Part shown: positions 48,801-57,810 of the stretch, in pieces
How the letters are laid out: each line of letters opens with the position of its first letter
Position numbering within the stretch: position 1 is the stretch's first letter
NCBI GenBank assembly: GCA_029207755.1
Contig: JARCOQ010000006.1
Span: 16,590,890 to 16,654,889 of the forward strand
DNA from: Chamaea fasciata
Taxonomy: Eukaryota; Chordata; Aves; Passeriformes; Sylviidae
Direction: 5' to 3'
Length of the DNA stretch: 64,000 nt
Notes under the pieces: generated by a model
The model's database searches: none
What the model was told of the DNA's origin: nothing
What the model saw: the letters and a program-made list of their open reading frames with translations, nothing else
Position numbers and translations under genes: made by a program

Positions 48801-50925
48801 AAGCATTTTAAGTGTCAGAGGCAAAAAATGGTAATCGTTACACATGGAGGAGTACAACTTCTCAAACTACAAGAATGATCCATTTTGTTCAGAAGTGATG
48901 GAGTGTGAAATTATTCAGTGTGTGGATTCTTATCCATGACCTGTTTGGCTGAAGAAAAATCCCAGCTTTCATTTGAGGTGATCCACTGCATAAATGCAGG
49001 GGGTATATTCACTCACCTGTATGGCAGTGAATCTAAAAAGAAATTACTAGAGTTCCCTTTCTGGCACGGAAATCTTTTTACAAGCTACTTTTGCCTTTTA
49101 AAATATATTGCTTTTGCTGCAATCCAGTGTAATTTCTTTTCCTTTGTTACTCTTGTGGCACCTTGTCCTATTTGCAATCCTCCTGTACCTTGTCCTGGAC
49201 AGTCTTGGAAGTTTCTTGAGGAAGCGACTTACTGGATGACATTGAAAAATTTCTTTGGTTGCCCTGAAGCTTAACATCTTGTAGACTTAATTCTGTTTGT
49301 TCAGATATGAATTGTCATAATGATACATCATGTTGTACCCGGTTTTTCATCACAGAGACAATTGGGGCACATCTACGTGTTTTAATTTGGGGAAAATGTT
49401 CAAGATTCTTTTTTCCTTTTTAATACTGGGACATAAATAAAATTATTATTTTAAGCACAACTTAAATTGAAAGGCCTCAGCTGGACACATTATTTTGACA
49501 AGACATTTGAAGATTTAAGAACTCAGTCTGCCTTTTTAACTAGACATTTCATTGCAGTTTTCACCTCCTCCTCCAAAGGATGCCCCTGCCCTAAATACCA
49601 GAGGAGGAGCAGAAGGATGAGTATTAACACCAGGAATAGGGGTAGAAATTAGACATTCCATATGCATCTATTTTTAACTACATTAATAGTTTTTCTTCTC
49701 TGTAACAACTAGATATGGAATAATAAAGATTAATCTCTTAAGATTACATTTCGTCTCACAATATGTTTTGACTTTACTTTTAGAATGGGTGTGCTTTCTC
49801 TTTGTCCATTAATTCTGGGTGTAACAATAGGAAATATGATAATTTTTTTTTATTAAGTGTAGTAAATGTGTAGTAAATCACATAGGATTATTGTTACTAC
49901 CTAAGGGTAACTACAGAATATAATATTTAAAACTGTAATTGTTAGCTTGGTCTAAAAGTTTACAAAGAGAAACAATCAGTGGGCACATGTCAAGCCTTCT
50001 AGTCTTGTTCATTTCTACTGCATGTGACTACTTCTTAATGATTTCAGAGATGGTAATCTGCACTGAATGCTGCTCTTTACCTTCTAGGTCATTATTCAAG
50101 ATGAATAAAACCAATGGGGAGATGTTTTGTTCCTACCAATTAACATGGGTTTTTAAATAAAAATGAAAAGAAGGAGTTCTGAACAGTTCCAGAGAAATAC
50201 ACAAATCTCAAGAGCTCTGGAAAAGCTGAAGAAATGGGATTGAAGGGTTGTAGGAGAATATGAAAAGGGGTAACTGAATAGCAAATGCAAGAGGAAGAAA
50301 AGAGACAAAAAAAATCAAACTGGAAGAAATCTGAGGTTCAAGAAAAAAACAAACTGTTATCTGTGTTACCTTCATTGCACTAAAATATAATGGAAACAGA
50401 AAAAAACAAAACTCCTGAAAAATCAATGAACTGAACTCAAGGTAAGCATTTAAGAAGAGAAACCCCATTGAATTAAAGGCGGTTCTGCTATTGATATGAG
50501 AAGGTACCTGCAGTGCCTCCTACAGTTCCTCCTACAGTGAAAGGGTTTTTTTGAATAAAAGAGAACAGGAAAGATTTTTTTAGAAAGCTTAAAGAAAAAT
50601 AACCTACTCAGAGAAACTTGTTTTTCAATGACACTAGGTAGTAACTTCATAGTGGGAGGCTGACTTTATGTAGATATCATTGCATTTCATTCAGAAATAT
50701 AGACTTAAAAATGTGTCCAACTATCAAGGAAGTACCCCGTGAGTTCAGACAGGGCTTGAGGCAACAATTTTGTCAATTTGAACAAGAGGCTCTTTTTTCA
50801 GACTTAGGAACTAACAGACATGCTGCAGCACTAATTATGTCTGCCAAGTACTTACCTCCCTGTGGAAAGAACTGAGAGTATATCTCTTTGAAGGTTTCTT
50901 CATTGACAACACCACTGGGGCATTC
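30788..50925 (-). CDS. KCNIP4: KCNIP4, Kv channel-interacting protein 4 (C-terminal 154 residues, 6 exons)
   Basis: On the minus strand the exons are 50856-50925, 46504-46574, 39074-39181, 37872-37976, 37232-37294 and 30788-30835. They total 465 bp and join in phase to 154 codons plus TAA. KChIPs are cytosolic neuronal-calcium-sensor proteins that bind the N-terminus of Kv4 (KCND) channels and tune current density and gating. Visible EF-hand loops are [12 protein letters not shown] (EF2; Asp rather than Glu at position 12), [12 protein letters not shown] (EF3) and [12 protein letters not shown] (EF4); EF1 is the degenerate ECPSG type. The ends [19 protein letters not shown] and [11 protein letters not shown] fit KCNIP4 better than KCNIP1-3. 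Exon lengths 70, 71, 108, 105 and 63 are those of the KChIP family. The upstream exons, including the alternative N-termini, lie beyond the right edge. Confidence 0.97.
34493..35172 (+). mobile_element. CR1 LINE, 5'-truncated copy (about 680 bp)
   Basis: The sequence follows the CR1 3' region: GAACATGTGCCAGCAGTG, GGCAGCCAGGAGGGCCA, then a segment corresponding to the end of the reverse-transcriptase ORF (broken by stops and indels), the TTAGGCTGGATATTAGG part and the tail AATTCTATGATTCTGTGA. The copy is 5'-truncated as usual for CR1 and is antisense to KCNIP4. It has no intact protein-coding frame. Confidence 0.9.
36286..36387 (+). mobile_element. CR1 LINE 3'-end fragment
   Basis: About 100 bases match the CR1 terminal segment: AATTGGACTCAGTGATCC, TGGGTGCCTTCCAACTGAG, then ATTCTATGATTCTGTGA. 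It lies in the last KCNIP4 intron, antisense to the gene. Confidence 0.85.
37232..37294 (-). CDS. KCNIP4: KCNIP4 exon: EF-hand 4 (63 bp)
   Basis: The 21 codons encode [20 protein letters not shown] and K. The donor is GTAAGT. The acceptor is unusual in that its polypyrimidine tract is a run of 16 T on the minus strand (plus 37302-37317) followed by AATACAG. Confidence 0.97.
37295..39073 (-). other. KCNIP4: Two short KCNIP4 introns (37295-37871 and 37977-39073)
   Basis: These AT-rich introns flank the 105-bp exon. Nothing else was recognised apart from the homopolymer at the EF4 acceptor. Confidence 0.6.
37872..37976 (-). CDS. KCNIP4: KCNIP4 exon: helices between EF3 and EF4 (105 bp)
   Basis: It is bounded by acceptor CTCTTCAG and donor GTAGGT. 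Its 35 codons encode [20 protein letters not shown] and [15 protein letters not shown], very highly conserved in KChIPs. Confidence 0.97.
39074..39181 (-). CDS. KCNIP4: KCNIP4 exon: EF2-EF3 linker and EF-hand 3 (108 bp)
   Basis: The acceptor GTCTACCTAG and donor GTAAGG bound 36 codons beginning [20 protein letters not shown] and ending [11 protein letters not shown]. The [10 protein letters not shown] helix takes part in the hydrophobic surface that contacts Kv4 in the KChIP family. Confidence 0.97.
42684..43430 (+). mobile_element. CR1 LINE, 5'-truncated copy with decayed RT C-terminus (about 750 bp)
   Basis: The plus strand contains recognisable remnants of the CR1 ORF2 C-terminal region ([34 protein letters not shown]), interrupted by an internal deletion and frame change around 42960-43010. 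The usual 3' UTR follows (GTGAGGCACTGGAACAGG, TTGCCCAGAGAAG) with the tail CATTCTGTGATTCTATGA. It is not coding-competent and lies antisense to KCNIP4. Confidence 0.92.
45200..45444 (+). mobile_element. CR1 LINE 3'-end fragment (about 245 bp)
   Basis: It has the typical 3' UTR order: GGTTAGATACACAAGAGG, CTGGCACAGGTTGCCCAGAG, TCCCTGGAAGTGTTCAAGGC, then CATTCTATGATTCTGTGA. It lies antisense to KCNIP4. Confidence 0.9.
46303..46333. repeat. Perfect 13-bp inverted repeat, 5-nt loop
   Basis: The arms TAATGGTAACTCA (46303-46315) and TGAGTTACCATTA (46321-46333) are exact reverse complements separated by CAATC. It lies 170 bases from the EF2 exon, on the donor (downstream) side in KCNIP4 orientation. 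Confidence 0.9.
46504..46574 (-). CDS. KCNIP4: KCNIP4 exon: EF-hand 2 (71 bp)
   Basis: The acceptor AAATTTTAG and donor GTAAGT flank it. The split codon yields Asp, then [20 protein letters not shown] and SFE. The EF2 loop is completed by Asp at the start of the next exon. Confidence 0.97.
46575..50855 (-). other. KCNIP4: KCNIP4 intron (4.3 kb)
   Basis: No exon, RNA gene or recognisable transposon was supported. The longest frame (48918-49274, plus) has no familiar motifs and probably arose by chance. Confidence 0.6.
50856..50925 (-). CDS. KCNIP4: KCNIP4 exon: degenerate EF-hand 1 (70 bp)
   Basis: On the minus strand the acceptor is CTTTTTTCCAG and the donor is GTAAGT. It encodes [20 protein letters not shown] then PQG and leaves phase 1. 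The Cys-Pro in the loop is the usual reason EF1 of neuronal calcium sensors does not bind calcium. The preceding exon, expected to end LYRGFKN, was not found in this window. Confidence 0.97.
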
Positions 50926-52547
50926 CTGGAAAAAAGCAAATGACAAGAAATGAATACCATCCAGTCTGCTCCACTCAGCTTTTGTGTTCATGAGACCATC
51001 CGCAACACGTGTGTGACTGACAGTTTAAAACACGTGATTTTGCACTTTCAACCAAATATTAATGCACATTATCACACTGAAGTATCTTCCTAAAGAATTC
51101 CCATGAGACAAAAATTCCTGCAGTGCCATGGATGTCAACTTCCTTTGAGACCTGAGTGACACAAGTGAGCAGCAACCTCGGTGCCGGTGCCGCAGTGAGC
51201 GGAGCTGCTTTGGTGTCACCTGTGGGCCATGAGGGTCACTCCCTCAGCTGCAATTAGCACCTGCATGGCTTGGAAATCAAGCAGGAATGCAAACAATCAG
51301 GTATCACTGATAGAACATCCAGTCAGACTCTACTGGAAGAGTTCTATTCCATTAATTCAAAAGACCCTGCCACTGAAGATCTTATTCAAACCTTGCAGAT
51401 CCTTTTGCCTCTTTACATCTTTTTCATAAACTGAAATATGCAACATGGAATAAGGAAGAAGTTTCTGAATAGAGTGGCTACAAGGAAAACGAAAGAAAGT
51501 GAAGGAGAAAAATAAAGATGGTTAAACCAATTACTTTAAAAAAATGACTTATGCAAAGGGGCAGCAAAAGCAGAAGAAATACTGTAATTGTTTACTAAGT
51601 CAAGCATAAATATCACCAGAGAGATGACTTCTAGTCCTCATTTTGCCAGACTGAGCAGATGACTTTGGACAATGTACTTAAATCCTTTTTTTCCCCTTAA
51701 TTCCTTCTTCAGTAAAAAAGGGGGTAAAATCCAGGTATGCTTTTTAAAAGAAAAGGACTTTTAGAAACAAAGGAGAAAAGAAAAAGCAAACTTAATTTTA
51801 AGGTTAATATATTTATTTTTGACTATTGTTATGCTATTTGGACTGAGGACTCAAACATATGTACTCCTAGTCCTAAACTCAGGAAACTTAATAGCTTGAA
51901 ATAGAGATCAAGAGTAGTGTAACATGTTTTACCAGTATAATAACAACTTTTCCTGTCAGAAAAGAATACTATTCCAATTAGATCAAATAAGGACCACAGA
52001 GATATTCATAGTTCTGGCACCCTCTGCTAAGAAACAAATACTGTAATCTCTAATTGAGAGACAAATGCACCATCAGAGAAATGCATGTCAGATGCAGGTC
52101 TAGGATTATTATGATTTTATGTCACTTATCCTCACCTAAATCAGCTTTTCATCATAACTAATCATATGCAAACATATAGTAAGAAAGAGTTCTGTTCGAC
52201 AAAAAACAGAAACAAAGAACTGTGTCAGAGATACACATACAAAATTATTTATCCCCAGGCACAGAGGCTGTCACAGATGCAGGCAGAGATATAGCTCAGG
52301 TCTCTGTAAGATGAAATTAATACTGACTGCTGGGCCACACTGCCCTTGGAACAAAAGCCTTTGGGGAATAGGAGGAACAGTGAAATGAACCTCCACCCTT
52401 CATTAGGTAAGGTGCAATCCATAATTGAGGAGGCATCTCCTTGTCTGTCACATCTTTGGGTATGAGGGCATTTTAAAACACCTCTCTTACCAGCTTTCCA
52501 AAAACCCTGTAAGTCAGAGAGGCAACTGTCTCTGTGTTTTCCAGCAG

Positions 52548-52831
52548 GTTTACAGGTCACAAGCAATAGGACAAGAGGAAATGGCCTCAAGTTGCCCCAG
52601 GGGAGGTTCTGGTTGGATGTTAGGGAAAATTTCTTCACTGAAAGTGTTATTGAGCATTGGAACAGGCTGCACAGGGAAGTGGTTGAGTCACCATCCCTGA
52701 AGATATTTAAAATGTGTAGGTGTGGCACTTGGGGACATGGTTTAGTTGTGGATTTGGCAGTGCTGGGTTAATGGCTGGACTTGATGACCTCAGACATCTT
52801 TTTCAACCTTGATGATTCTATGAGTTATGAT
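52548..52831 (+). mobile_element. CR1 LINE 3'-end fragment (about 285 bp)
   Basis: The CR1 hallmark sequence AGGACAAGAGGAAATGGCCT is followed by CAGGGGAGGTTCTGGTTGGA, a GGAACAGGCTGCACAGGGAA segment and the end TGATGATTCTATGAGTTATGA. It is antisense to KCNIP4. Confidence 0.9.
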
Positions 52832-52997
52832 TTTACACGGTCTTATGAACCATTCCAAACCCTGTAAATCTTGGGAAGTCTTTGGGAAGTCTTCTGGAGT
52901 TGTATAAAAGGATACAAAAGAGCAGTACTTTTTACTTGGATTCAAAGCACAATAAAGAAAACATCAGTGAATTCTTCAGATACTCATTGAAATAATA

Positions 52998-53095
52998 CAG
53001 TTATATATAATACATAAAACAATAATAATACAATATATAATACATAATATTATATATTATATTTTATATATATGTAATATTCAATATCAATAATG
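52998..53095. repeat. AT-rich low-complexity tract
   Basis: Almost pure A and T with irregular ATATA, AATAAT and ATACAT words. It has no fixed period and lies in the KCNIP4 intron. Confidence 0.75.
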
Positions 53096-56000
53096 TAACA
53101 AAAGTATTTTACAACCTCCTCTTCCAAGCAGATAACGGTATATGATCTATGTCATTCCCAGACCTGCAGGAGAAAGAATAAACAACCTTGACCCTGAGAT
53201 GGGTGTGAGCACTTTGAAATTTAGAAAAAGAAGCAGTGGCTTCTTTTTGTTCTGCAGGTATTTTTTTTTTTTCAGACAAGAAAAAAAAGAGCTAAGTACA
53301 TTTTGAAGGAATTAAAGAGAAAACCTGTAGTTTTGAATTTGTACAGGTCAGATGTTGCCTTTTTATCACTCCCCCTGAAGATTTTAATAAATAATGAGTG
53401 ACAAAATGCACATTTAAGTTTATCTAACTCTGTGGCTTATTAACATGTAAAACAATTTTTCCCCTTTTCCTTGGCAAACAAAAACATTCAAACTATACTC
53501 ATTTTGCAAAGAATGTTCTCCCCTTCTTTACAGAGAATGCCAACAACTCCAACTCTGTCAGTCCTTAGTCTAAAGCTCTGAAGTTTGAGTCCCATTTCCT
53601 GACTGCATTTAAATGTTGTGATGTTAGAGGAGAATTAAGGATACTCTGCAAAATTCTATACAATTTATTATTTGTTATTTCAAAACAGGCTGGCAGCCCT
53701 TGTTATTAGAGAAATACATGATCTGCATACCTCCTTTAAAGGCAGTTTTTTAAACTTTTTTGTTCTGTCACTTAAGTTCTGGTTTCACCACACTGTATGA
53801 AAAAATCATTGCTTGAAAATCCAACCTACTTTCAGAGAATTATATGTTAGCACAGCCAGGAATGACATTTTGAGTTTCTCTAGCTTGTCCCTCTGTAGTT
53901 TCCTCTGTTTTTTCCCACATCATTGCCAGAAATGCTCTACTTTTCCATCCTTGAAGGTCTGTAGAAATGGTGTCTTAAGGACATTCATTAAAAATCTGAG
54001 AAGCTGGCCTATTACATTTACCAGAAATATCAGCTAAAACTTTTTTTTCTTTTGCATACATCTTTCCTCTGAGACCCTACATGACAGAGAACTCTTCTGA
54101 TCTTGAATAATTTCATTCTAAAATATATGTGGCTAACATGATTTACCTCCATGAGTGTTCTTTTCTTGACTTGTAAATCTGGCTTTATTGTGTTTATCAG
54201 GAGATTTGAGCAGTTCAGGGAAAGAGATTAAATATTGTAATTATTAAATACGCCCCAAGGTTTTATGTCAAGCTATTGCTGACTTCTTCCACTGTACCAA
54301 CTATAATTAAAAAAATCTACCTAACCTTTTATTAAACTCTTATAAATGAGAGGAAAATAATTAAACAGTTTGAAAGAAAAAGGTGAAGCTAATTCAATCA
54401 GTTTCCTATATTTTTTCTTTCCTCGGTCTGATTATATTTCTTTTTGTTACAGCAAATTTCTGTTTGACAATCTTTCAAAATTGCATTAATGTATTAGATT
54501 TTCCTTCTGGAGAATAAAAAGGAGGAAATGTTCAACTTGAACTGAGTCCAGTTCTCTTTCTTTAAAAGAGAATATAAACTGACAAACAGACAGCAAATAA
54601 TAAATATGATTCTGCCTTTTGATGATCTCTCTTGCTTGCAATTTTGGTGCTGGGAAATTACACCTACAGCACGCAGCCTTATGAACCATTCCAAACCCTG
54701 TAAATTATTTAAAAGCCTCATTTGTCTAAGATATCTCTCCTTCAGTATTTTTAAAAGTACTGGAGTAGCTGATTCTTCTTTACTCCCTAATCAATGTACT
54801 TTTCAGACAAGAGGCAAGCCAAGATACAAAAATGGAGAAATAATGAAATGTAGAAAAGAGAATGAAGGAGAAACAAACTCAAAGGTCAGAGTTTTGTCTG
54901 CATAACAATTTTGAATGATGGATAAAGCTGGAGTTTTGGCAACTTTGAATATCTTTTAGTTATAGACTTTTGCATAACAGGTTTCCCATCCCATGCTTCA
55001 TCTGCTGTTTCAGTTTTTAAACTGTTTCATTTTAGATACATGTCCGTGTCCATTGACTTAAATACCTTCTCTTTCTGCATGTACTTATGTGCCCTATGTG
55101 CATGTGCCTTCCTGGAATGTGCCTTTCAGGAATATGCCTTCAGACTCCTTTTTCATGCTGTTGAATCTGACCAGATACCTACCCCTAAGAAATGTAATTA
55201 TTTCATTTATTTCATTTAATAAATTTCTATAATTCAATACATTCATCAGTATTGTAGCCATTTCACTTGGGAATACTTTTAGAATTAAAGATGTATTTAC
55301 CAAATACCAATAGAGCTAAACTGAAATTTTGACCTACCTTAGAGCTGCATGCTGAGAATAAAAAAAAAAAAAAATTATTGTAAATTAAAAGCTAAATAAA
55401 TTTGCAATTTTGTAACTAATTTCCCTGTAGTAAAAATAAATAAACTTGTCCATCAGGAATAGATTTCAACACCTATTTATTTTGAAGTGAGAGTGAGTGT
55501 GATTAATTTTTTGTCCTGAAAGTATTCTTAGAATCCAGGGTTCACTTTTGATACTGGTTTATTTCATAGAAGCACAGAACACATATCAGAAATTATCTTT
55601 GTGAAAAGGGACTGAGTGGCATTTCTGAGGTTCTGATCACACTACTGGCCAACACAGAAGAAACACCAAGAGCGGGATAAAAATCCTGCAGCAGCTAATA
55701 AAAGTGAACTTACTCTAGCAGGACTTCAAAGTAGATGATTCAAACAAAATGAGGTGTCTGGGGGAGAGAAGGTTTTGAAGTCGTTAAAGAGAAAACAAGT
55801 ATAATATAAAAGTAATCTCAAAGATATGCTTAAAAGAGATACCATGCACTAGCCTGTGAAGCAGCCTCAGAAAACTAATTCAGAGAAAAAAAAAATCTCG
55901 CTTGAAATATTTTAAATGTGGCTGAATGAAGCACTAGAAATTAAGACTGGAAAAAATAACCTGGGAATAGTCAGACAGTTCAAAAGACTTTTCTCATTAA

Positions 56001-57146
56001 TACAGATTTTAAGAAATCAAAGACAACCATATTTATGCTCTTTTTCTTTGTTATTTTCCTTTTCTCTAAATACTTCTAGGAGGATAAATAACAGAAGATT
56101 ATGTGGGAAGAAGAGAACCTCTGTTTTCCTGCCATTGATATTCCCAAGAGAGCAACAAATTCACAGAGGTGGAAATACAAGCAAAGTATTGCCCATTAGG
56201 TGTTGGTAAAATTTCAAGGGGTTGCTTCAACTCTGAACTAAAAGAAACAGCCCCATGCCTTTACATTCTATTCCTGACAGTAATTTCTCTGATCAGCTTC
56301 TTTGAACTGATGCCTTCTGGACTGCTGCATTGTCAGTATTTGGACTCCTGCATTTAAACACCTTATTTTGAAACTACCTGAAAGACAGAAACATTTAGTT
56401 TCCTTTGTATAAATTTTTTTTTGACATTCAACATGTCAGCACATCAAAAGAGAGCTTTGAGGAAGTTTTTAGGAAACCAGTGCACGTATGAGATAATTGC
56501 AGTGACTACAGGAGAGATACCCGCATTGGCTCTTTTGATCAGGCAATTATATTTTTCACCAAACCCTGTTCTCCTTGAGCTTTGCTGTTTGCCTACAGTA
56601 TCAACCAGTTTGTCAAAGCACTGGGAGGATGATTGACAGGACAGTGTCTTAAACTACTCACAAAGGTGACAAATTGTTTTATTCTATATTTACACCTATC
56701 CTTTTGGGGTGTGCCCAGGCCTATGCCATAATGGAACAAGTGCAGACCTTATCTGCCTTTCTTCTGAAAGGCTGTGGAAGGAGCTGCTGTTCATTACCAA
56801 GAAACATGCAGAGACAAGAAGAGCAGAGACTGCTGTGGAAGAGATGGGTAAAGGAAGAATTTGAACACAAGCATTGGGTGCCCAGTCAAGAGTACTGGCC
56901 ACCAAACAGGCTCAAAGCCTTTCCTACTTCGTAGGAGAGTTGAGTCCCATTATATTAGCACGTGTAAGACACAGGAAGATGCTCAGAGAGTAGAAATTGG
57001 AAAAGCTCAAAATAAAGGGTGGAGTGAGGATTTTTAATTTTTATTTATTACACTACTGGAAATTAGTTTTTATGAAAAATTTAAGGTCAGAATTAATATA
57101 CTTTTCATCTGTGGAATATTGTTCCCACTATGTATAACAATATATC

Positions 57147-57175
57147 TTAAAAATCTATTAAAAATAGATTTTTAA
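57147..57175. repeat. Perfect 13-bp AT-rich inverted repeat, 3-nt loop
   Basis: The arms TTAAAAATCTATT (57147-57159) and AATAGATTTTTAA (57163-57175) are exact reverse complements with AAA between them. Chance is more likely than for a GC-richer palindrome. Confidence 0.85.
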
Positions 57176-57777
57176 TGATCTATTTCTAGTTGGATGGATT
57201 TTCACTCATTTTCTCTAATAAATAACCTATGTTCAACTCAATTATATTGAAAACCACTGGTGTTTTTAACTTCAATTTTCACTTCTATATTTTGTGTTAT
57301 CAGGAAGGAACAGCTATTAATTTAACCTCCTATCTATTGAAATTGAATTAGTTCTTGGTTTTCCCTTATTTTTTAATTGATTTCTCATGCTAGTTTTCTC
57401 AGGAGTGGGCTATAAAAATTGCTTTCACAGCATCTCTTCTTTATTGAAAAAAAAATTTAGTATGCATTTTCAGAAATAACTTCCATGCCATCATATAGAA
57501 AGATGTTGTAACAAAAAAGTGATGAATGATGAAATATGTGTAACCAAAATTGTATCTTGGATCAAATTTATTTACTTCAAGAGGGCCCAAACATCTCCCT
57601 AATGCCATTATTTTCATTTATTGGAGAATCATTCCTTATAGATCAGCACACAAAAGAACATACTCTAGTCTTGCATCCTTGAATATAGTTGTGAGCCTAG
57701 AGAGCTAATAGCGATGGTGGGAAATAAATATTTTCTCCAGTCTTTATAGAAGCTGTATGGGTTGAAATACAGAGTAA

Positions 57778-57810
57778 CGGTTAGGGAAATGGTTAGGGAT
57801 GGTTAGGGAC
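57778..57810 (+). repeat. Short telomere-like GGTTAGGG tandem motif (3 copies)
   Basis: GGTTAGGG occurs three times at spacings of 12 and 10 bases (with AAAT and AT spacers). It is not a true TTAGGG array. Confidence 0.8.

Noticed and set aside
48918..49274. A 118-residue plus-strand open frame in a KCNIP4 intron.
   Set aside because: It has no recognised domain and no supporting signals, and chance frames of this size are expected in 64 kb.
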